Positions 1 through 9,663 of a DNA stretch of 64,000 nt are shown piece by piece; the first letter of the stretch is position 1; each line of letters opens with the position of its first letter. The translations under genes were made by a program, and so were the position numbers. The stretch is from Geobacillus icigianus (GTDB lineage: Bacteria; Bacillota; Bacilli; Bacillales; Anoxybacillaceae): positions 15,295 to 79,294 of the forward strand of contig NZ_JPYA01000123.1 in NCBI RefSeq assembly GCF_000750005.1. Reading direction: 5' to 3'. The notes below the pieces were generated by a model. It saw only the letters and a program-made list of their open reading frames with translations, made no database searches and was not told the origin of the DNA.

Positions 1-3000
1 CGCTTTCATCTTCAAGCCAATCAACCTCCTCTAATTTGCGGATGACAACGAACAAGTCGCGTTGGTTGCCCGTCGGTCCGTAATAGTTGAATCCGTAGCT
101 TAATTGCGCGTATCCGCCGATCATATGCGTCGGTTTCACATGGATGCGTGTCGGGCTGTTGTGCGTGCCGCCACGGTTGTTCGTCAGCTTCGTGCCCGGC
201 ACGTTAATATGGCGGTCTTGCGCGTGGTGCATAAACGCCATGCCGCGCGGCAGCCGGTGCGAGACGACGGCGCGGGCGACGACGACGCCGTTTTCGTTGA
301 AACATTCAATCCAGTCGTTGTCCGCAATGCCGGCTTCGGCTGCGTCGTCTTTGTTCATCCAGACGGTCGGCCCGCCGCGGAACAGCGTCAACATCGGCAG
401 CGAATCGAAATACATGCTGTGAACCGACCATTTGTTATGCGGCGTCAAATAGTTTAAAACGACTTCTTTTCCGTTTTTCGTCGGCCGTTTGTTCGAGAAC
501 GGACGGTGCGGCAAGACCGGTTTGAACGTTGCCATCGCTTCGCCGAACTCGCGCATCAGTTCATGGTCGATGTAAAACGACTGCCGGCCGGTCAACGTCC
601 GCCATGGGATGAGCCGTTCGACGTTCGTCGTAAACGGTGAATAGCGGCGCCCCCCTTTTTCCGAACCGCTGAATGCCGGTGACGTGATGACCGTTTTCGG
701 CTGCGCGGTGATTTGTTCAAACGTGAAGCACTCTTCTTCGCGTTCTTTCGCCAAGTCGGCAAGCTCCAAATTCGTCTTTTTCTCGAGCGCTTCCCATGCC
801 TTGACGGCCATTTTTCCGTTTGTGGTCGATGACAGCGTCAAAATCGCTTCGACCGCTTTTTTCGCTTCGCTGATGTCCGGGCAGCCATCGGCGATCGAGG
901 CGCGCGGGACGGTACCAAGCCGGCGTTTCAGCTGTTCGTATTCCTCTTTCGCCGTCCAGGCGATCCCTTTTGTGCCGATCGGCTGGCGGGCGACATTTGT
1001 ACCTAAGGCAGTCATTTGATCGTAAAGAAGCGTATAGTCGCGTTCAATGACGTGAATGTTCGGCATCGTTTTGCCCGGGATCGGTTCGGTTTCGCCTTTG
1101 CTCCAGTCTTTCACCTCGCCAAACGGCTGCGCCAGCTCTTGCGCCGTATCGTGTAAAAGCGGGGTGGCGACGACTTCTTTTATCGGCTTCAAGCCGGCTT
1201 GTTTGGCGACATCGGATACGGCTTTCGCGAGCGATTTGAAAATATCCCAGTCCGAGCGCGCTTCCCAGAGCGGAGGCACGGCCGGATTGAACGGGTGAAT
1301 GAACGGATGCATATCCGTGCTGCTTAAGTCATGTTTTTCATACCATGTCGCTGCCGGCAGGACGACATCGGAGTAGAGCGCGGTGCCGGCCATGCGGAAG
1401 TCCAGGTTGACAAGCAGATCGAGCTTGCCTTCCGGCGCTTCGTCGCGCCAGCGGATTTCTTCCGGGCGCAGGCTGTTGCGGTCATCGTTTAACAAGCCGT
1501 TCGTCGTACCAAGCAAATGTTTTAAGAAGTATTCGTGCCCTTTGCCGGAGCTTGAGATTAAGTTGGCGCGCCAAACGATCAAGTTGCGCGGGAAGTTCGC
1601 CTCGTTGTCCGGATCTTCGATCGCAAACTGCAATTCTTTCTTTTTCAGCTGTTTCGCAACATAGGCGCCGATCTCTTCCGGCGTGCGGGCTCCATGGCTT
1701 ACCGCTTCGTTGTACAGCTCGATGCCGTTTTTGTTAAACGTCGGGTACGACGGCAGCCAGCCGAGCCGGGCGGCTAACACGTTGTAATCGCCAGGGTGCG
1801 AATAGCGCGCTTTTTTGGCCAGCGGCGAGACGAGCTCATCGATCGGCCGCTCTTCATAGCGCCATTGGTCGGTCGCAAAGTAAAAGAACGACGTGCCGTT
1901 TTGCAGTTTCGCCGGTCCGACCCAGTCGCGCGCTAGGGCGATCGTCTGCCATCCTTCCGCCGGGCGCAGCTTTTCTTGCCCGACGTAATGAGCCCAGCCG
2001 CCGCCATTCACCCCTTGAGCGCCGACGAACAAGACAAGGTTCAGCACAGCGCGGTAAATCGTATCGGAGTGAAACCAATGGTTAATGCCGGCCCCGACGA
2101 TGATCATCGACCGGCCGTTCGTATCGATCGCATTGTCGGCAAACTCGCGGGCGATTTTCACGACGAGTTCGCGGTCCACGCCGGTGATCGCTTCTTGCCA
2201 CGCCGGGGTGAACGGCACCTCGTCATCGTACGAGCGGGCAACGACGCCGCCGATGCCGCGGTCGATGCCGTAGTTGGCCAAAATCAAGTCATAGACGGTC
2301 GTGACATAAACGTCGCCCGCTTCGGTGTGCACTTTTTTCACCGGGACCGCGCGTTCGATCGTTTTTCCGCCTTCAGCGGTGAAATACGGAAGCTTTATCG
2401 ACATGACCGCATCTTCGCTTCCTAAAAACGACAGGCGCGGCTCAAGCGGCTGTTCCGTTTCCTCATCAACAAGGCGCAAGTTCCATTTTCCTTTGTCTTC
2501 CCAGCGCGTGCCGATCGTTCCGTTCGGCACGGCAAACGTGCCGGTGTTCTCGTCATAGATGACCGGTTTCCATTCGGCGTTTCCCGTTTGTTTGCCAAGA
2601 TCTTTCGCCAATAAGAAGCGGCCGGCCGTCCATGCGCCGCCGTCTTGTTTTAACGTGACGACAAATGGAAAATCGGTATACGTTTTTGCATATTGTTCAA
2701 AATACGGGACAGTCCGTTTGACATAATATTCGTTTAAAATGACGTGCCCCATCGCCATCGCTAAAGCGCCGTCCGTTCCTTGTTTCACCGACAGCCAATC
2801 ATCGGCAAATTTCGTCGACTCGGCGTAATCCGGGCTGACGGACACGACTTTCGTGCCGCGGTAGCGCACTTCCGCTAAAAAGTGGGCGTCCGGCGTTCGG
2901 GTGAGCGGGACGTTTGAGCCCCACGTGATGATGTAGCCGGCGTTGTACCAGTCGCTCGATTCCGGCACGTCCGTTTGGTCGCCCCAAATTTGCGGCGATG

Positions 3001-3691
3001 CCGGCGGCAAGTCGGCGTACCAATCATAAAAGCTTAATATCGGGCCGCCCATCAGCTGCATAAACCGCGCCCCAGCGGCATGGCTGACCATCGACATGGC
3101 TGGAATCGGGGAGAAGCCGACGTTGCGGTCCGGGCCGTATTTGACGACCGTATACAATAAAGAAGCGGCGACAAGCGTCAATGCTTCATCCCAGCTGACA
3201 CGCACGAATCCGCCTTTCCCGCGCGCCTGTTTGTAGCGCTTCGCTTTTTCGCGGTCTTCAACGATGCTTTTCCACGCCTCAAGCGGGTTGTTTGGATGAT
3301 GGGAGAGCGCCTCGCGCCACATGTCAAGCAAAATGCCGCGGATATACGGGTATTTGACGCGCAGCGGGCTGTACATATACCACGAGAAGCTCGCGCCGCG
3401 CGGGCAGCCGCGCGGTTCAAAGTCCGGCATATCTGGCCCGGTCGACGGATAGTCGAGCTGCTGCCCTTCCCAGGTGACGATGCCGTTTTTGACGTAAATG
3501 TTCCAGCTGCACGACCCCGTGCAGTTGACGCCATGGGTCGAGCGGACGACTTTGTCGTGCTGCCAGCGGCGGCGGTACGCGTCTTCCCAGGCGCGGTCGC
3601 CGTAGGTTGTTTCGCTATGGCCGTCGGCTTGGCGCTCGATCGGCCGAATATATTTGAAACGGTTGGTGAGCGGAGATCGTTTTCGTTTCAT
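1..3691 (-). CDS. narG: Respiratory nitrate reductase alpha subunit (partial, 3' end outside window)
   Basis: Catalytic subunit of membrane-associated NarGHI, which reduces nitrate to nitrite at a bis-MGD molybdenum centre on the cytoplasmic side. About 1230 residues are visible, close to the full family length, so only the last few codons lie beyond base 1. Near residue 50 there is the H-x3-C-x3-C part of the FS0 iron-sulfur motif (THGVNCTGSC), followed by RGCPRG. SSDWYNAGYIITWGSNVP carries the Asp expected to bind Mo, and TRTPDAHF follows it. The start ATG at 3689-3691 is preceded by AAGGAGTG on the minus strand. The rest of a narGHJI operon would lie to the left of the window. The long plus-strand ORFs here are shadows. 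Confidence 0.96.
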   Translation of the reverse strand, partial: MKRKRSPLTNRFKYIRPIERQADGHSETTYGDRAWEDAYRRRWQHDKVVRSTHGVNCTGSCSWNIYVKNGIVTWEGQQLDYPSTGPDMPDFEPRGCPRGASFSWYMYSPLRVKYPYIRGILLDMWREALSHHPNNPLEAWKSIVEDREKAKRYKQARGKGGFVRVSWDEALTLVAASLLYTVVKYGPDRNVGFSPIPAMSMVSHAAGARFMQLMGGPILSFYDWYADLPPASPQIWGDQTDVPESSDWYNAGYIITWGSNVPLTRTPDAHFLAEVRYRGTKVVSVSPDYAESTKFADDWLSVKQGTDGALAMAMGHVILNEYYVKRTVPYFEQYAKTYTDFPFVVTLKQDGGAWTAGRFLLAKDLGKQTGNAEWKPVIYDENTGTFAVPNGTIGTRWEDKGKWNLRLVDEETEQPLEPRLSFLGSEDAVMSIKLPYFTAEGGKTIERAVPVKKVHTEAGDVYVTTVYDLILANYGIDRGIGGVVARSYDDEVPFTPAWQEAITGVDRELVVKIAREFADNAIDTNGRSMIIVGAGINHWFHSDTIYRAVLNLVLFVGAQGVNGGGWAHYVGQEKLRPAEGWQTIALARDWVGPAKLQNGTSFFYFATDQWRYEERPIDELVSPLAKKARYSHPGDYNVLAARLGWLPSYPTFNKNGIELYNEAVSHGARTPEEIGAYVAKQLKKKELQFAIEDPDNEANFPRNLIVWRANLISSSGKGHEYFLKHLLGTTNGLLNDDRNSLRPEEIRWRDEAPEGKLDLLVNLDFRMAGTALYSDVVLPAATWYEKHDLSSTDMHPFIHPFNPAVPPLWEARSDWDIFKSLAKAVSDVAKQAGLKPIKEVVATPLLHDTAQELAQPFGEVKDWSKGETEPIPGKTMPNIHVIERDYTLLYDQMTALGTNVARQPIGTKGIAWTAKEEYEQLKRRLGTVPRASIADGCPDISEAKKAVEAILTLSSTTNGKMAVKAWEALEKKTNLELADLAKEREEECFTFEQITAQPKTVITSPAFSGSEKGGRRYSPFTTNVERLIPWRTLTGRQSFYIDHELMREFGEAMATFKPVLPHRPFSNKRPTKNGKEVVLNYLTPHNKWSVHSMYFDSLPMLTLFRGGPTVWMNKDDAAEAGIADNDWIECFNENGVVVARAVVSHRLPRGMAFMHHAQDRHINVPGTKLTNNRGGTHNSPTRIHVKPTHMIGGYAQLSYGFNYYGPTGNQRDLFVVIRKLEEVDWLEDES

Positions 3692-3725
3692 TTGCTTCAC
3701 TCCTTATTCGTGTTGTGTACTTTTA

Positions 3726-3768
3726 ACGATAGCCATGATGTCAATAACGCGATGTTAACTTTGTCACA
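3726..3768 (-). promoter_or_regulatory. FNR-type site and promoter of narG
   Basis: On the minus strand 3753-3768 reads TGTGACAAAGTTAACA. This matches the TGTGA-N6-TCACA Fnr consensus with one mismatch in the second half. A weak -10 hexamer TATCGT lies at 3726-3731, which places the site near -41.5, the usual spacing for Fnr activation. A further TTTGTGACA half-site lies about 18 bp upstream (3781-3788) and could be an additional regulator half-site, for example ResD-like. Anaerobic control is inferred from the motif and the gene. Confidence 0.55.
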
Positions 3769-3821
3769 CCTAGCGCCATTGTCACAAATTCGTCAAAGAA
3801 ACGAACAAATATTCTTTGCTA

Positions 3822-3830
3822 TGGTATAAT
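3822..3830 (+). promoter_or_regulatory. Extended -10 promoter element
   Basis: TGGTATAAT is a TGn-TATAAT extended -10 box 34 bp before the chosen TTG start at 3864. Because it overlaps the ATG at 3816, that ATG is unlikely to be the translation start. Confidence 0.5.
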
Positions 3831-3863
3831 GGGGAAAACGATGGAAGTTTGAGGGGATGTTTG

Positions 3864-4367
3864 TTGCGATACTCCAGCCATGTCATTGCTACATTATGTC
3901 TCGGCGCGGCGGTTTCCGCCCATACCGAGCTTCCGTTTACCGCTGCTTATACGGCGGGGCTTGTCATCGGCAGCCTTCTTCCTGACATCGATGAGCCGTC
4001 GTCGTATGTCGGCCGCCGTTCGTTCGGCGTCGCGGGGAAAGTAAAAGAAGCGTTCGGCCATCGCGGGATGACGCATTCGCTCATCGTCTGGGGGGTGCTT
4101 GCTGCGCTTGTTTGGCGCGAATCGGCGTCACCGTTTGCTGCTGGGGTTGTGCTTGGCTATTTGTTTCACATTATCGAAGACTTTTTTTCCGTCCAAGGGG
4201 TGCCGTTGTTTTGGCCGTTTTCGTCCAAGCGGTGGAAAGTGCCGCTCTATCGGACGGGAAAAGGGATGGAAAAGCTGTTCGTGGCTGCTGCCTGGGTCGG
4301 CTTCGTTTATTTCGGCGTCAGCGGGCTGTTTTACGAATGGTGGCGGTCACTTTTGGCCATTTGGTAA
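3864..4367 (+). CDS. YdjM/DUF457-type membrane-bound metal-dependent hydrolase-like protein
   Basis: Integral membrane protein of about 167 residues, PF04307-like (LexA-binding membrane-associated hydrolase family). Visible conserved signatures are LLPDIDEPSSYVG, FGHRGMTHSL and HIIEDFF, which give the usual set of Asp/His residues, and several hydrophobic segments. The biochemical role of the family is not established. The start was placed at TTG 3864, seven bases after GAGGGG at 3851-3856; TTG 3861 is possible. The ATG at 3816 sits on the -10 box and was rejected. The lipase gene follows 80 bp downstream, probably in the same transcript. Confidence 0.75.
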   Translation: MRYSSHVIATLCLGAAVSAHTELPFTAAYTAGLVIGSLLPDIDEPSSYVGRRSFGVAGKVKEAFGHRGMTHSLIVWGVLAALVWRESASPFAAGVVLGYLFHIIEDFFSVQGVPLFWPFSSKRWKVPLYRTGKGMEKLFVAAAWVGFVYFGVSGLFYEWWRSLLAIW

Positions 4368-4447
4368 TCAATTTGAAAAAGGAAAATGGGACAAAACGGC
4401 GAATCACCTATGTGGACAGCCAAAAATGGACAGGGGGAGAGGGGAAA

Positions 4448-5200
4448 ATGAGCGAACAATATCCTGTATTGCCTGGCGCCGAGCCGTTTTACGTCGAAAA
4501 CGGGCCGGTCGGAGTGCTGCTATCGCACGGATTTACGGGCACGCCCCACAGCATGCGCCCGCTCGCTGAAGCGTATGCGAAAGCCGGTTATACCGTTTGT
4601 CTGCCGCGTTTAAAAGGGCACGGGACGCACTACGAAGACATGGAGCGGACGACGTTCCACGATTGGATCGCCTCGGTCGAAGAAGGATACGAGTGGCTGA
4701 AACAACGGTGCTCAACCATTTTTGTCACCGGATTGTCGATGGGCGGGACGCTCACGCTTTATTTGGCGGAACGGCATCCGGAAATCCGCGGGATCGTGCC
4801 GATTAACGCCGCGGTCGACATCCCGGCCATCGCCGCTGGAATGGCGGGCGGGGGCGAGGTGCCGCGGTATCTTGACTCGATCGGATCGGACATAAAAAAC
4901 CCCGATGTGAAAGAGCTGGCGTACGAAAAAACGCCGACGGCATCGCTCCTTCAGCTCGTCCAATTGATGGAGCGCGTGAAAAACGAACTCGGGCGCATCA
5001 CCTGCCCGGCGCTGATTTTCGTTTCCGATGAAGACCATGTCGTGCCGCCCGGGAATGCTGATCTCATCTTTCAAGGCATTCGTTCGTCAGAGAAGGAAAT
5101 GGTCCGCCTTCACAACAGCTATCATGTGGCAACGCTCGATTACGATCAGCCGCTCATCATTGAACGATCGCTGCAGTTTTTCGCCAACCATGCCGGTTGA
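4448..5200 (+). CDS. Thermostable monoacylglycerol lipase / carboxylesterase
   Basis: An alpha/beta hydrolase of 250 residues that should hydrolyse monoacylglycerols to glycerol and fatty acid in the cytoplasm. From memory the sequence closely resembles the Bacillus sp. H257 monoacylglycerol lipase. HGFTG forms the oxyanion loop, the nucleophile is Ser97 in GLSMGG, the acid is the Asp in VSDEDHV and the His lies in NSYHVATLD. There is no signal peptide. The ATG at 4448 follows GGGGGAGAGGGG; the open frame reaching back to 4112 overlaps the upstream gene and is not coding. A hairpin terminator follows. Confidence 0.92.
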   Translation: MSEQYPVLPGAEPFYVENGPVGVLLSHGFTGTPHSMRPLAEAYAKAGYTVCLPRLKGHGTHYEDMERTTFHDWIASVEEGYEWLKQRCSTIFVTGLSMGGTLTLYLAERHPEIRGIVPINAAVDIPAIAAGMAGGGEVPRYLDSIGSDIKNPDVKELAYEKTPTASLLQLVQLMERVKNELGRITCPALIFVSDEDHVVPPGNADLIFQGIRSSEKEMVRLHNSYHVATLDYDQPLIIERSLQFFANHAG

Positions 5201-5210
5201 GCGGCCAGCC

Positions 5211-5253
5211 TATGGCCGGTCCTGTTCAAAACGGGGCCGGCTATTTGTTTTTT
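5211..5253 (+). terminator. Rho-independent terminator after the lipase gene
   Basis: TATGGCCGGTCC (5211-5222) pairs with GGGGCCGGCTAT (5233-5244), allowing G-U pairs, and is followed by a T-rich run. Confidence 0.75.
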
Positions 5254-5359
5254 GTCGTTATTTTTGTGAAAAAATAGATGGTCGTTTCCGAAAAATTCGT
5301 CTAAACTTATAGTATAGTAGAAGTGGAAAAGCCTAATTTCGAAAAGGAGCTCCGACTTT

Positions 5360-8300
5360 ATGAATATAGAACGCATCCGTTTGCTTGTTCAGGAAAAGAA
5401 AATCGTGGACGCTCTCGCCGAAGTGCGGCCGCAGCTAGAAAAAGCCGAACCGTTCGGATGGCGGCCGTTATTGGCGTCATGGGACAGCATTGAACCGTTC
5501 CGGGCGCTCGTCCGGCTGTTTGATTATGCGCTCATGTACCGTCATAGCGGGATTGTGGCCCGCTATGCCCATCGCCGGCTGAACACGCTGCAGACGTTGG
5601 CTTGGGTGTGCGATGAGTGGCTGGACAGCCGGCGGCCGCTCGATGTCGAAGAGGCGCTGGGGCCGCGCCTAGCCGAAGCGTTGGACGGGCGAACCGCTGA
5701 GCCGCAGGAGGCGGTGGCGCGGGCGGCGTTTGTATTCGTGCGCGCGCTGCTCGATATGCAGCGGATTGATGAGGCGCGGGAATGGATGGAGGTGGTGGCC
5801 CGCTATGAGACGGCGTCCATGCATGATAAATGGGGGTATTTTTATATCGAGGCCGGCGACCGGCAGAAGGCCGAACAAGTGATTCGGGCCGGGCTGGACG
5901 ATCCGGAGCGCGGCGACCTATGTCATTTGCTTCTTGCCGATTTGTATGCGCTCGATGGGCGTCATCATGAGGCGCTAGCCGTCTTGGAAGAAGGGCGGCG
6001 GCGCTTTCCGCAAGTGCTGTCGTTTTACGCGGAGCGCGTGCGCCGGCTTCGCGATGTGCGCGCCCACCGTGAGGCGTTGGCGGCGATGGAGGAGCTTGAC
6101 CGCTTGAATCCGTTCCATATGCATCGCCGTTATTTCAACCATTTGCGCGCTGAACTGTATTATCAGCTCGGGGAATGGGAGAAGCTGGAGTCGTTGGTGA
6201 GCGCCGTGCCGCAGCTTGAGAAAACGCCGTACGCCCGCGCGGTGGGGAGAACGAACGAGCGGGCGGTCGTGCTGCCGCTTGTTCCGGTCGTGCAAAAGCA
6301 TAACTATTGCGTGCCGGCGAGCGTCGAAATGATGCTTCGCGTCCTTGGCGCTCCGCGGACGCAAGATGAGGTGGCCGAACAGATTTTTGATGTGCGCGGC
6401 TCCAAATTATCGACGACGGTTCATTATCTCGAAGGGCTTGGATTCGTCTGCCGCTTTTTCATCGGTTCGCCTGCGCGCTGGAAGCGGCTTATTGATGAAG
6501 GGATTCCCGTGCTTTTAAGCGTTGACTATGAGCAGTCGTCCCATGTGCAAGTGCTGTTCGGCTACGATGAGCGGCTTGAGGCGTTTTATGTGCAAGACCC
6601 TAACGTCTTTGAACCGTTTGTGGTTTCGGAAAACGAGCTCGAAAAATGGTACGCGGGAACACATTATTTGTCGATCGTTGCGCTTCCCCGGGAAAAAGCG
6701 GCGCTCGCTATCGAGCTTCCTGACGAGGAGGACCGCTATTTCCGCGCGCTCCACGCTTTTGCCGAAAAAATGGATGAAGATGAACGAGCCCATTTCGCGG
6801 CGTTTGTCGCTTTTTTGCGCCGCCATGAGCACATTCCGTATACATGGCTGTATGTCATGAAACATTTTAGCAGCGACGAGGCGAAACCGCTCGTGTTGGA
6901 TTATACGGAGCGGGTCTTGACCAAGTATCCTGAGCACGACGATTTGCGGCTGGTGGCGGCGAAAGCATACGTGTATGCCCAAGAGATGGAACGGGCGGAA
7001 CAAGCGCTCAAGCAGGCAAAAGGAAAAAGCCAAAGCCCGCTCTATCATTACTTGCGCGGCCGCATCGCCTTTTTCGCGAGCCGCTATGAAGAGGCGGCCC
7101 GCTATTTCCGCGCCTCGCTCCAGTTGGATCCAGACCAGCCGGAAGTGTGGAGCTATTTGGCGCTTGCTTTGGCGTATGCCGGCCGTACGGAGCGCGGGCT
7201 TGTCTGTTCACAAGTGGCCGTCCGCTTGTATCCGGGCGATCTGTTTATTGAAACGAATCATGGTGTGCTGCTGTTCCACGCCAAGCGCACGGCTGAGGCG
7301 CGCGCCTGGTTTGACATGCTTGTGCGCCGCGAACGGCGCGATGCCCAGCTTTGGTATGAGCGAGCTCGCTGCGATATGGAGCTTGGCCGCCGGCGCAAGG
7401 CGGAGCGCGGGTTTTACGTAGCTAAGGCGCTCGATCCGCGCGAACCGCATCCATATGGGATGTTAGCCGATTTGTATCATGAAGCCGGTGAGCGTGAAAA
7501 GGCGAAGCAGCTGCTGCAAGAGGGGATTGCCGCCGCCGAACGGCCGGCGCCGCTTTACGTTCGGCTTGGCGATTTCTATATCGATGAAGGGGAAGCGGAA
7601 AAAGCGGCCGCCTGCTACGAGCAGGCGCTGGCTTTGGATGAGGATGACGTGTTCGCCCATCTCGGACTGGCCTCGGCTTTGGCGGAGCGGGGAGAGCGAG
7701 AGGCGGCAAGACGGCGCGTGGCTGAACTATGCACCCGTTTTTCCAACAACAGCGAGTATTGGCTGAATGTGGGCAAGTGGCTGATGGCTTACGGCTTCGC
7801 CGATGATGAAGAGGGGCGAGCGACGGCGCTCGCATGGCTTGAGGAAGGGCTGCGCCTCGCTCAGTTTGACGTGGAAGAGGCGTACGAGTTTTACATCAGC
7901 CAGCTGACTACCCCGTCGCTCACAAGACGCGGCCTCCAGTTTTTGGAGAGGCTCGCTGCCGACCGTCCCCGCCTCGCCGCCGCTCGCTGCGCCCTTGGTG
8001 TTCTTTATGAGCGGCAACATCGGCCGGCTAAGGCTATGGCCGCATACCGCGAGGGCGCTGCCATGGGCCACCCGCTTTCGCTGTTCCGTCTCGCCGAGCT
8101 GTGCGCGTCGCTTGGGCGCGAAAACGAGGCGAAGCAGCATTACGAAGCGTGCCTCGGCGCCGATCCGTCCTTTGCCCTTTGCCATTTTCGGTTGGCTGTG
8201 TTATACGGAGGGGAAGGAAAGGAAGAAGAGGAGCGCGCCCATTTGCTTCAAGCGGTCCGCCTCGCCCCGCTGCGCGCCGATATCGAATCGATGGCGGCGC

Positions 8301-9520
8301 TCATCGAACCGTCGGCGCTTCTTTCGGCGTTGGCTGACGCCCGCCGGCAGGCTGGGGAGGCGTGGTATTATGACAACCTCGGCTACGTATATGGAGCGCT
8401 CGGGCAGAACGAGCGGGAGAAAGAAGCGGTGGAAAAGGCGCTCTCGCTCGCTCCGCACGATCACGAGGCGCTTCACCATTACGCCAAAGTGATGATAAAG
8501 GAAGGAAAAGCGAAAGAAGCGATGGAGATGCTCGAGTCGTTGATCGTCGAGCAGCCGGGCGATGAATCGCTGTATGTTACTTATCTCGCCCTGTTTCCGA
8601 AACATGGGCGCGGCTTGGCGCAGCTGCGCCGCCGACTGGAGCGTTTGCAGACTGACCGCCAGCGAAAACGCGCGATCTATGTGCGTGCTGCCGCAGCTCT
8701 TCTTCCCTATTGGGAAGAGGAGTTAGGGAGGATGGATGAAATGCCCGGGCGGTGGTGGACGAAAATGAAGGCATGGGTCGGGAAGTTTTCGTTGTTTTCC
8801 GCCATTGTTGATTTGTACGAAGAGGCGATCAGCCTTGACCGCGAAAACCCGGAAGCGTATGCCGAGCTGGCTCGCTTTTATGCGGCGGTTGAACTGGAGG
8901 ACGATGCCGCGAAAATGTGGCGCAAGGCGCTGGCGCGCGGCGAGGAGCCTGAATTGGCGCGGGAATTTGTCAAGCATTTGTTGGCGGCTGACGACGTCAA
9001 TCAACGTCAAGAGGCGCAAACATGGCTCGATCGGCTGCGCGCCGATGATCCCGATGATGTCGAGCTGCGCGTTTTGCAGGCCATCGTTTGGCTTCAGGAC
9101 GGGCGGCAGGAACAAGCCGAACGGCAGTTGCAGGCGATCGTGGCGGAAGAGCCGCTCTCCCGTGGCGCGCTCTTCCTGCTTGCCGAGCGATATGAGGAAA
9201 CAGGGCGCTGGCAAGAAGCGACAGCGCTTTGGGAACGATACGCCGATTGGTATTCGGAAGACGGAGAGTGGCATCTGCACCTCGCCGCGATGTACGAAGA
9301 AATGGGGCGTCTCGACAAGGCGCTGGCCGCCATCGACTGGTGCGTTCGTGCCAAGGAAGATGTCCGTCTTCAGTATGAGCGCGCTCGCTATCTTGCTCTG
9401 CTTGGGCGTTTCGATGAAGCGAAGCGGGAACTGGACCGGGTTCTTTCCGACGATGAAAGCGGGGAGTGGGCGGCGCTGGCGGCCGAGGAGCCGGCCTTTC
9501 AGCGCATGGCTCGGGTGTGA
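5360..9520 (+). CDS. Giant TPR-repeat protein with embedded C39-type peptidase-like domain
   Basis: A 1386-residue soluble protein without signal peptide. Residues 1-300 and about 440-1386 are built of tetratricopeptide-like helical repeats, recognisable by recurring A-x-x-x-Y, G-x-Y and P-x-x-x-x-A spacing. Between them, about residues 305-430, lies a papain/C39-like fold: VVQKHNYCVPAS carries Cys317 preceded by a Gln, SSHVQVLFGYD carries His395 and VQDPN carries Asp413, a plausible Cys-His-Asp triad. This suggests a TPR scaffold that may cleave or bind peptides. The start ATG follows AAAAGGAGCTCC. It stands alone between two terminators. Substrate and role are unknown. C39 domains usually belong to exporters or bacteriocin processing, but no transporter or peptide substrate is visible nearby. 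Confidence 0.85.
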   Translation: MNIERIRLLVQEKKIVDALAEVRPQLEKAEPFGWRPLLASWDSIEPFRALVRLFDYALMYRHSGIVARYAHRRLNTLQTLAWVCDEWLDSRRPLDVEEALGPRLAEALDGRTAEPQEAVARAAFVFVRALLDMQRIDEAREWMEVVARYETASMHDKWGYFYIEAGDRQKAEQVIRAGLDDPERGDLCHLLLADLYALDGRHHEALAVLEEGRRRFPQVLSFYAERVRRLRDVRAHREALAAMEELDRLNPFHMHRRYFNHLRAELYYQLGEWEKLESLVSAVPQLEKTPYARAVGRTNERAVVLPLVPVVQKHNYCVPASVEMMLRVLGAPRTQDEVAEQIFDVRGSKLSTTVHYLEGLGFVCRFFIGSPARWKRLIDEGIPVLLSVDYEQSSHVQVLFGYDERLEAFYVQDPNVFEPFVVSENELEKWYAGTHYLSIVALPREKAALAIELPDEEDRYFRALHAFAEKMDEDERAHFAAFVAFLRRHEHIPYTWLYVMKHFSSDEAKPLVLDYTERVLTKYPEHDDLRLVAAKAYVYAQEMERAEQALKQAKGKSQSPLYHYLRGRIAFFASRYEEAARYFRASLQLDPDQPEVWSYLALALAYAGRTERGLVCSQVAVRLYPGDLFIETNHGVLLFHAKRTAEARAWFDMLVRRERRDAQLWYERARCDMELGRRRKAERGFYVAKALDPREPHPYGMLADLYHEAGEREKAKQLLQEGIAAAERPAPLYVRLGDFYIDEGEAEKAAACYEQALALDEDDVFAHLGLASALAERGEREAARRRVAELCTRFSNNSEYWLNVGKWLMAYGFADDEEGRATALAWLEEGLRLAQFDVEEAYEFYISQLTTPSLTRRGLQFLERLAADRPRLAAARCALGVLYERQHRPAKAMAAYREGAAMGHPLSLFRLAELCASLGRENEAKQHYEACLGADPSFALCHFRLAVLYGGEGKEEEERAHLLQAVRLAPLRADIESMAALIEPSALLSALADARRQAGEAWYYDNLGYVYGALGQNEREKEAVEKALSLAPHDHEALHHYAKVMIKEGKAKEAMEMLESLIVEQPGDESLYVTYLALFPKHGRGLAQLRRRLERLQTDRQRKRAIYVRAAAALLPYWEEELGRMDEMPGRWWTKMKAWVGKFSLFSAIVDLYEEAISLDRENPEAYAELARFYAAVELEDDAAKMWRKALARGEEPELAREFVKHLLAADDVNQRQEAQTWLDRLRADDPDDVELRVLQAIVWLQDGRQEQAERQLQAIVAEEPLSRGALFLLAERYEETGRWQEATALWERYADWYSEDGEWHLHLAAMYEEMGRLDKALAAIDWCVRAKEDVRLQYERARYLALLGRFDEAKRELDRVLSDDESGEWAALAAEEPAFQRMARV

Positions 9521-9554
9521 GCGGCGGCCGTGTGAGTAAAGTATTTGTGGTGAC

Positions 9555-9596
9555 GTTCAAGAAGGATCCCCGACGAGGGGGCGAACTTTTGTTTTT
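9555..9596 (+). terminator. Probable terminator after the TPR gene
   Basis: GTTC(9555-9558)...TCCCC pairs with GGGGGcGAAC (to 9585), followed by TTTTGTTTTT. The stem is short and interrupted. Confidence 0.5.
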
Positions 9597-9663
9597 CAAA
9601 CTTTTCTTTTGCCGAGAAGTTTGCTATTGTGAGAAGAGAGGCTAAGGGAGGTGAACGGGACGG

